64,000 nt of DNA from JAWVFK01 sp033856175. GTDB taxonomy: Bacteria; Actinomycetota; Thermoleophilia; Solirubrobacterales; 70-9. Location: assembly GCA_033856175.1 (NCBI GenBank), contig JAWVFK010000006.1:1-64000 (forward strand). The letters are read 5' to 3'. The translations under genes and the position numbers were made by a program. The notes below the pieces were generated by a model. The model did no database searches. It had not been told where the DNA came from and was given only the letters and a program-made list of their open reading frames with translations. Positions 58,893-64,000 of the stretch are shown piece by piece (the first letter of the stretch is position 1; the number at the start of each line of letters is the position of its first letter).

Positions 58893-58979
58893 GCCGGGGT
58901 GGCGGAACTGGTGATACGCGATCGGCTTAAACCCGATTGTCCCGAATGGGGCGTGTGGGTTCGAATCCCACCCCCGGCA
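58893..58979 (+). tRNA. tRNA-Leu (anticodon TAA)
   Basis: 87 nt, class II with a long variable arm. Acceptor GCCGGGG/CCCCGGC, anticodon stem ATCGG/CCGAT with loop CTTAAAC (anticodon TAA, reads UUA), T arm GTGGG-TTCGAAT-CCCAC, discriminator A. CCA is not encoded. It reads the rarest Leu codon of high-GC genomes (bldA type). Confidence 0.95.
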
Positions 58980-59072
58980 TCTTGGCCGTATCGCCGGCGG
59001 GCACGGTTCCTTGCAGCGCCGCGGCTTCCGCGGCGGCAGCAACTAGCGCCTCGTTAGCGTGTTCAAATCTTC

Positions 59073-59939
59073 GTGACGCTCTTCTCCAAGCGCCGCGCGC
59101 TCCACTGCGCCCTTGCCGCCGCCGCCTGCGTGGCCGTCCTCGGCCTGCCGGGAGCCGCGGCCGGCGCCGGCGGGCCCGCCGCCTACCGCCACCTCGGCAC
59201 CTGGGTCGACATCTTCGACGGCCCGGTCCTCAGCTCTCCCAGCTCGTCGGTCGCGCAGATGAAGAACAAGGGCGTCGACACGATCTACATCGAGACCGCC
59301 AACGCCGCCAGCGCGACCTTCGTCAATCGCTCCGCCGTCGGCCAGCTCGTCCAGTTCGCCCACAACAAGGGGATCAAGGTCGTCGCCTGGACGCTGCCCG
59401 GCCACAGCAACGAGGCCGACGACTGGGCCAAGGCCAAGGCGGCGATCAGGTTCAAGAGCTCGCGTGGCGACCGCTTCGACGGCTTCGCCCTCGACATCGA
59501 GTCGACCCAGGTCTCGAACATCAAGACCCGCAACAGCCGTCTGCTGGCGCTGTCGAAGAAGATCAACCAGGCGACGGCGCTGCCGCTGGGCGCGATCACC
59601 TACTCGCCGGTGTTCATCAACGGCCCTTGGCCCAACTTCCCCTGGGCCCGCGTGGCGAAGATCTACGACGTCTTCCTGCCGATGGCCTACTCGAGCTACC
59701 ACTACAACAGCGAGTCGAGCGTCCGCAAGTACACCGAGAAGGCCGTCAAGATCCTGCGCCAGAAGACCTCGTCGGGCCAGCCGATCCACGTCGTCGGCGG
59801 CATCGCCGACAAGATGAGCGGCTCCGAGACGCGTGGCTTCGTCCGCGCCCTGATCAACAAGAACGTCGCCGGCGGCAGCCTCTACGACTTCAGAACCAGC
59901 GATTCCGCTGACTGGAAGCGGCTCGCGAACGTTCCCTAG
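59073..59939 (+). CDS. Secreted TIM-barrel glycoside-hydrolase-like protein
   Basis: 288 residues with a GTG start and a Sec signal peptide (cleavage near AAAGA-G, residue ~32). The barrel pattern includes HLGTWVDIFDGPV, GVDTIYIETANA, GIKVVAWTLPGH, FDGFALDIEST (catalytic-type acidic strand) and LPMAYSSYHYN. It resembles DUF4015-like putative glycoside hydrolases. The substrate is unknown. It lies after tRNA-Leu and is probably monocistronic. Confidence 0.78.
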   Translation: MTLFSKRRALHCALAAAACVAVLGLPGAAAGAGGPAAYRHLGTWVDIFDGPVLSSPSSSVAQMKNKGVDTIYIETANAASATFVNRSAVGQLVQFAHNKGIKVVAWTLPGHSNEADDWAKAKAAIRFKSSRGDRFDGFALDIESTQVSNIKTRNSRLLALSKKINQATALPLGAITYSPVFINGPWPNFPWARVAKIYDVFLPMAYSSYHYNSESSVRKYTEKAVKILRQKTSSGQPIHVVGGIADKMSGSETRGFVRALINKNVAGGSLYDFRTSDSADWKRLANVP

Positions 59940-59988
59940 GGCCGCCCGCGGCCCCGCCTGCCATACCCGGCTTTCAAACTCCTTGGCA

Positions 59989-60118
59989 GTCCCACTGGAC
60001 GTTTGTACGAGTCGGTAACTTCCGGTGCTTAGGCTCGGCTACGCAGCAAAATGCCTGTAAATAGGCACGTTTCGCCGAACCCGCGCTGAGAACCCCGATT
60101 ACGGGCCACCGGTGGGAC
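59989..60118 (+). ncRNA. Candidate structured leader closed by a 10-bp long-range stem
   Basis: GTCCCACTGG (59989-59998) pairs with CCGGTGGGAC (60109-60118), one G-U. Inside lie hairpins TGCCT-gtaaat-AGGCA (60052-60067) and CCCG-ATTA-CGGG (60094-60105). It ends 16 nt before the metalloprotease start. It resembles no riboswitch class I can name, and whether it is transcribed is uncertain. Confidence 0.3.
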
Positions 60119-60134
60119 GGTCGTTGTATGCCGG

Positions 60135-61511
60135 GTGAGCAAGCTGGCCACCGCCCTCCTCGCCCTCTCCCTGGCACTGCTGCTGGCCGCCTCCCCGGCC
60201 GCCGCCCACGAGCTCGCCGCTGAGCACGCCACCGGGATCGACGGCCTCAGGCCGACGCAGCCCCTGACGCCGGCCCAGGTCGACCGGCAGATCGGCAGCG
60301 AGGCCAAGCGCCGCTCCGACGGGCTCTACAAGGTCGAGATGGCGGACACCAACGCCTACACGCTGACCCACGGCCCCGACACCAGGCAGGAGATCCTCGC
60401 CGCGACCAGCGAGTCGGGGTTCTCGTCCTCGTCGCCGCAGCGGCGACCGGTCTGCGCCACCGACCACTACCAGCACGTCCTCTACGCCCATCTGCCGGGT
60501 ACCGCCGACCGCGTCGGCAGCTATCGCTCGAACATCCAGGCGATCATGCGCCGCACCGACGCCGTCCTCAATCGCGAGTCGATTGCCAGCGGTGGCCCCA
60601 ACGCCGACTTCAAGGTCCTCTGCGACGGCGCCGGCCAGCCGCGGGTCGACTCCGTCGTCGTCCCCTCGCTCGACTTCGCGACGATCATCACCGCCGTCAA
60701 GGATCAGGTCAGCGCCCCCTCGGTCGACTACACGATCTTCGTCGACAACCCCGACCGCAACCACTGCGGCATCGGCACCTTCTATCCCGACGACTCGCTC
60801 AGCAGCGAGAACCGCAACCTCGCCCTCACCGGCTTCGCGGCGATCTACAAGGCCTGCTGGGGGACGATGGCGCCGATGCACGAGACCGCGCACAACGAGG
60901 GCGCCGTCCAGCCCAACGCGCCTCACTCGACCGGCAAGGGCGACCACTGCTGGGACGAGACCGACGTCCTCTGCTACGCCCCCGATGGCGGCAGCATCCA
61001 CCAGTGGGGCACCGTCGGCAGCTGCCGCGACTACGAGCACTTCGATTGCCACTACGACGACTACTTCGACTCCGCGCCCGAGGCCGGCGAGTGGCTGGCG
61101 ACGCACTGGAACCTCGGCTCGTCGATGAACCAGTCGATCGTCCTCGGCCGCTACCAGCCCGAGACCTACACGAGCGCCGCCCTACGTCACGGCAAGACCC
61201 TGAACCCGCAGACGTCGGCCGCGCCGGGCAACTTCCGCAACTACGGCATCCGCGTGCCGCGCGGCGCCCGCGACCTCAAGGTGACGATGAGCCGGCCCAG
61301 CTGTCAGCCGAGCTGCAAGTACAGCCTCGACCTCTACCTGCGCCGCGGCGGCCGGCCGACGGCGCATGCCTTCAGCTGCAGGCGCGGCGGCACGACGCGC
61401 AAGAAGGTCTGCCGGATCCCGCGCCCAGGCGCCGGCAAGTGGTACGCCGGCGTCCGCTCGGCCAGCGGGCCTGGCGGAGGACCGCTCAAGATCGGCGCGA
61501 CCTGGCGCTGA
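60135..61511 (+). CDS. Secreted zinc metalloprotease with C-terminal pre-peptidase-like domain
   Basis: 458 residues from GTG 60135 with a clear Sec signal peptide (cleavage near AAAHA, residue ~24). HExxH is H249-E250-T-A-H253, continuing NEGAVQ, with H264 (APHS) and H271 (GDHCWDE) as candidate third ligands. This pattern recurs in actinobacterial secreted metalloproteases. Several Cys pairs suggest disulfides. Residues ~385-458 look like a PPC-type beta domain (YSLDLYLRRGG, KWYAGVRSASG). Possible regulation by the structured region upstream. Confidence 0.82.
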   Translation: MSKLATALLALSLALLLAASPAAAHELAAEHATGIDGLRPTQPLTPAQVDRQIGSEAKRRSDGLYKVEMADTNAYTLTHGPDTRQEILAATSESGFSSSSPQRRPVCATDHYQHVLYAHLPGTADRVGSYRSNIQAIMRRTDAVLNRESIASGGPNADFKVLCDGAGQPRVDSVVVPSLDFATIITAVKDQVSAPSVDYTIFVDNPDRNHCGIGTFYPDDSLSSENRNLALTGFAAIYKACWGTMAPMHETAHNEGAVQPNAPHSTGKGDHCWDETDVLCYAPDGGSIHQWGTVGSCRDYEHFDCHYDDYFDSAPEAGEWLATHWNLGSSMNQSIVLGRYQPETYTSAALRHGKTLNPQTSAAPGNFRNYGIRVPRGARDLKVTMSRPSCQPSCKYSLDLYLRRGGRPTAHAFSCRRGGTTRKKVCRIPRPGAGKWYAGVRSASGPGGGPLKIGATWR

Positions 61512-61536
61512 GCCGGTCGCGCCCCGCGCCCCGCTC

Positions 61537-63042
61537 TCAGAGCTGGGCGAAGACCGTCTTGATCTCGAGGTAGGCATCGAGATTCGCGCGGCCCTTCTCG
61601 CGGCCGATGCCCGATGCCTTGAAGCCGCCGAACGGCGCCGCCGGATCGCTCGCGCCCCAGCAGTTGATGTAGACGTTGCCGGCCTCGAGCAGCGCCGCCA
61701 GCTTGTGGGCCTTGGAGATGTCGCGCGTCCAGACGCCGGCGGCGAGGCCGTAGTCGCTGTCGTTGGCGCGGCGAGCGACCTCCTCGATGTCGTCGTAGGG
61801 CATCGCGACCAGGACGGGTCCGAAGATCTCCTCGCGGGCGATCGACATCTCGTCGGAGACGCCGGTGAACAGCGTCGGCTCGACGAAGTAGCCGCCGCTG
61901 CCGGCTGAGCCGCCATTGCCTGCGGCGCCGTTGCCGCCGGCGACGACCTCGGCTCCGGCGGCCTTGCCCTGCTCGATGTAGTCGAGGACGCGCTCGTGCT
62001 GCTCGGCCGAGACGAGCGGGCCGAGCTGGGCCTCGGGGTCCAGCGACGCGCCGACCTTGGCCTCGCCGGCCGCCGCCGCCAGCCCAGCGACGACGTCGTC
62101 GAACTGGTCGGAGTGGACGAAGAGCCGCGAGCCGGCGTTGCAGGCCTGGCCGGTGTTGAAGTAGATCCCCTGGAAGGAGCCCGCGATCGCCGCCTCTAGG
62201 TCGGCGTCGGGCAGGATGATGTTGGGGCTCTTGCCGCCCAGCTCGAGCGTCACCCGCTTCAGCGCCCGGCCGGCCTTGGCGCCGATCTCGCGGCCGACGG
62301 CGGTCGAGCCGGTGAAGGCGATCTTGTCGACGCCGGGGCTATCGACCAGCGCCGCGCCGGTCTCGCCATCGCCGCTGAGGACGTTGAGGACGCCCTCGGG
62401 GAAGCCGGCCTCCAGCGCCAGCTCGCCGAGGCGCAGCGCCGTCAGCGGCGTCTGTTCGGCCGGCTTGAGGACGATCGTGCAGCCGGCGGCGAGGGCGGGG
62501 GAGATCTTCCAGCTCGCCATCAGCAGGGGGAAGTTCCAGGGGATGATCTGGCCGCAGACGCCGACCGGCTCCTTGCGCGTGTAGACGAGCATGTCGCGGC
62601 CGGCGACGGGAATCGTCTCGCCCTCGATCTTCGTCGGCCAGCCGGCGTAGTAGCGCAGGTGGGCGACGGCGGCGCGGACATCGATGTTCTTGGCATAGGC
62701 CAGCGGCTTGCCGTTGTCGAGCGCCTCGAGCTCGGCGAGCTCGTCGCCGTTGGCCTCGATCAGGTCGGCGAGCCGGTTCATCAAGGCGGTGCGCTGGGAC
62801 GGCGGCGCGGTGCCCCACTTGCCCGTCAGCGCCGCGCGCGCGGCCTGGGTTGCGCGCTCGACGTCCGCGGCGCCGGCCTGGGCGACGGTGCAGATCGCAT
62901 CGCCGGTCGCCGGGTCGAGGGTCTCGAAGCTGCGCCCGTCGGCGGCCTCGACCCAGTCGCCGCCGATCAGCAGCTTGCCGGCGCGCTCGAGGAAGGAGCG
63001 GGCGGGAGCCGAGAGGGCGTCGGCTTGGGCGGTCTGGGCCAT
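61537..63042 (-). CDS. NAD(P)-dependent aldehyde dehydrogenase
   Basis: 501 residues, full length. Motifs are IPWNFPLLMASWKISPALAAG, GSTAVGREIG (nucleotide), the catalytic Glu in LELGGKSPNIILPDADLE, and the catalytic Cys in FNTGQACNAGSRLFVHSD, with the late EEIFGPVLVAMPY. A Gly/Asn/Ser-rich insertion (GGNGAAGNGGSAGSGG, ~residues 370-390) is longer than usual. It oxidises aldehydes to acids; the substrate is unknown. It diverges from the HAMP protein. Confidence 0.93.
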   Translation of the reverse strand: MAQTAQADALSAPARSFLERAGKLLIGGDWVEAADGRSFETLDPATGDAICTVAQAGAADVERATQAARAALTGKWGTAPPSQRTALMNRLADLIEANGDELAELEALDNGKPLAYAKNIDVRAAVAHLRYYAGWPTKIEGETIPVAGRDMLVYTRKEPVGVCGQIIPWNFPLLMASWKISPALAAGCTIVLKPAEQTPLTALRLGELALEAGFPEGVLNVLSGDGETGAALVDSPGVDKIAFTGSTAVGREIGAKAGRALKRVTLELGGKSPNIILPDADLEAAIAGSFQGIYFNTGQACNAGSRLFVHSDQFDDVVAGLAAAAGEAKVGASLDPEAQLGPLVSAEQHERVLDYIEQGKAAGAEVVAGGNGAAGNGGSAGSGGYFVEPTLFTGVSDEMSIAREEIFGPVLVAMPYDDIEEVARRANDSDYGLAAGVWTRDISKAHKLAALLEAGNVYINCWGASDPAAPFGGFKASGIGREKGRANLDAYLEIKTVFAQL

Positions 63043-63086
63043 CGATCACAGATCGTAGTGCCCAAGCCTGGAAGACTGTCAGCTAG

Positions 63087-64000
63087 ATGAGTCGACAGGC
63101 ACTTGAAACGAAGGCTGACAGGCTCACGACCGTAGGGGCTCGAACGCTGCGCTGGGCCTATCGCAAGCTCGGCCGCCGCTACCCCAAGGCCTTCATCACG
63201 CTCGAGCTGCAGAGCGCCTGGGGCGTCACCCTCGGCACCCTTGGCCTCTATACGTTCTATTACGACACCTCCGGCCACCAGTTCCTGCCGGTGCTGCTGG
63301 CGGCACTGGCGCTGACCGGCGCCTCGATCTCCCTCGCCCTGATCCGCGTCTACCGCCGCCTCGAACCGATCGAGGCCTGGATCGCCGGCAAGCGCGACCC
63401 CGAGCAGACGGCGCTGGCCTGGAGCCGCGCCGTCGGCCTGCCGCTCGAGGTCATCCGCCGCGACATGTTCCTGCCGATCTTCGGCGTCGCCCTGCCGGGG
63501 TCGATCCTCGCCGTGGCGTTGCTCGGCCTCAGCTGGGCCGCCTTCTTCCCGATCTACGCCGGCGCGATGGTGGCGATCGCCTACTCCGGCGTCCTTCACT
63601 ACTTCGCGATCGAGAGCGGCCTGCGGCCGGTGCTGATCGACATCGCCGAGCAGGGCGGGCCGCCGCTGATGGCCGGCGCCAAGACGATGTCGCTGCGGCT
63701 GAAGCTGCTCGGCGCGCTGCCGCTGATCAACATCATCACCGGCCTCGTCGTCGCCGCGCTGAGCTCCAACGGCGGCGGCGCATCGAGCCTCGGCTTCGAC
63801 GTCCTGATCGCCACCGCCGTCGCCTTTACTGTCAGCTTCGAGCTGACCGTGCTGCTGTCGCGCTCGATCCTGCGGCCGATCCGCGACATCGAGAAGGTCA
63901 CCGACGAGGTTCGCCGCGGCAACTACGACGTCCTCGTCCCGATCACGACCGCCGACGAGGTCGGCCGCCTCGGCCTCGCCTTCAACCAGATGGTCACCGG
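63087..64000 (+). CDS. HAMP-domain membrane protein, probable adenylate/guanylate cyclase, 3' end outside window
   Basis: 304 residues are visible from ATG 63087 and the frame stays open to the end. Four to six hydrophobic segments form a membrane domain, and a HAMP linker follows (ILRPIRDIEKVTDEVRRGNYDVLVPITTADEVGRLGLAFNQMV). This exact layout precedes class III cyclase domains in actinobacteria; the cyclase itself would lie beyond the window, so this is inference. An 8-bp inverted repeat CTGTCAGC (63076-63083) / GCTGACAG (63114-63121) brackets the start codon. Confidence 0.7.
   Translation, partial: MSRQALETKADRLTTVGARTLRWAYRKLGRRYPKAFITLELQSAWGVTLGTLGLYTFYYDTSGHQFLPVLLAALALTGASISLALIRVYRRLEPIEAWIAGKRDPEQTALAWSRAVGLPLEVIRRDMFLPIFGVALPGSILAVALLGLSWAAFFPIYAGAMVAIAYSGVLHYFAIESGLRPVLIDIAEQGGPPLMAGAKTMSLRLKLLGALPLINIITGLVVAALSSNGGGASSLGFDVLIATAVAFTVSFELTVLLSRSILRPIRDIEKVTDEVRRGNYDVLVPITTADEVGRLGLAFNQMVT

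Noticed and set aside
56582..58930. 782-residue plus-strand frame across the membrane protein and the sigma factor
   Set aside because: It runs in another frame through the 56592 gene and antisense to the sigma factor, with no recognisable domain.
59989..60118. c-di-AMP (ydaO) or c-di-GMP riboswitch
   Set aside because: Only short look-alike strings occur; the conserved core motifs of either class are absent, so no class was assigned.
1..64000. CRISPR array, prophage or complete insertion sequence
   Set aside because: No spaced identical short repeats, phage structural genes, integrase or transposase were found in the window.

Overview
This 64 kb window is high-GC chromosomal DNA, densely packed with mostly plus-strand genes. 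It looks like an actinobacterium, most likely of the Thermoleophilia (Solirubrobacterales-type). That placement is inference from the combination of GTG/TTG starts, tRNAs without encoded CCA, a single-chain class II glycyl-tRNA synthetase, CTC-type bL25, an LCP protein, a PucR regulator, a stand-alone csrA and many lineage-type secreted proteins. No 16S gene is present to confirm it. No rRNA operon, prophage, CRISPR array or intact insertion sequence was seen, and no gene-free stretch exceeds 300 bases.

Layout. 1-5.6 kb: the 3' part of a giant surface protein. 5.75-12.5 kb: small membrane protein, MBL hydrolase, TetR regulator, acyltransferase, MMPL exporter, and a convergent R2lox-like oxidase fused to an SCP2-like domain. 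12.6-17.8 kb: glyS, FmdB-type zinc ribbon, LCP cell-wall ligase, ROK kinase, rsmI, lipoprotein. 17.8-27 kb: metG, ABC transporter pair, tatD-rsmA-ispE-DedA/PAP2 fusion in a tight overlapping run, PucR regulator, SRPBCC protein. 27-32 kb: tRNA-Gln, an HNH nuclease under a textbook LexA box, and two secreted peptidases. 32-47 kb: core housekeeping (glmU-prs-GDPD-glycosyltransferase, UbiB-like kinase, rplY-pth-enoyl-CoA hydratase-mfd, PpiC, mazG, eno, ftsB-like). 47-49.5 kb: a membrane glycosyltransferase gene carrying two in-frame copies of a palindromic repeat. 49.5-58.8 kb: small proteins, csrA, SNase, class I aldolase, HxlR regulator, a rhomboid-like pseudoprotease, UPF0173 hydrolase, a second R2lox, and an ECF sigma factor fused to an anti-sigma-like tail. 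58.9-64 kb: tRNA-Leu(UAA), two secreted hydrolases, aldehyde dehydrogenase, and the start of a HAMP membrane protein that is probably an adenylate cyclase.

Main points of interest. (1) Two copies of a ~124-nt palindromic element (perfect 17-bp terminal inverted repeats in copy 1) sit in frame inside one membrane glycosyltransferase gene, in the manner of Rickettsia palindromic elements. (2) Two R2-like proteins both keep the full metal ligand set and the Val/Tyr pair diagnostic of R2lox. (3) CRP-consensus sites lie upstream of both the MMPL exporter and the first R2lox. (4) A perfect CGAAC-N4-GTTCG SOS box abuts the start of the HNH nuclease. (5) Many genes have a TANNNT box 6-9 nt before a start codon with no Shine-Dalgarno, which points to leaderless transcripts; the tRNA-Leu promoter calibrates this spacing.
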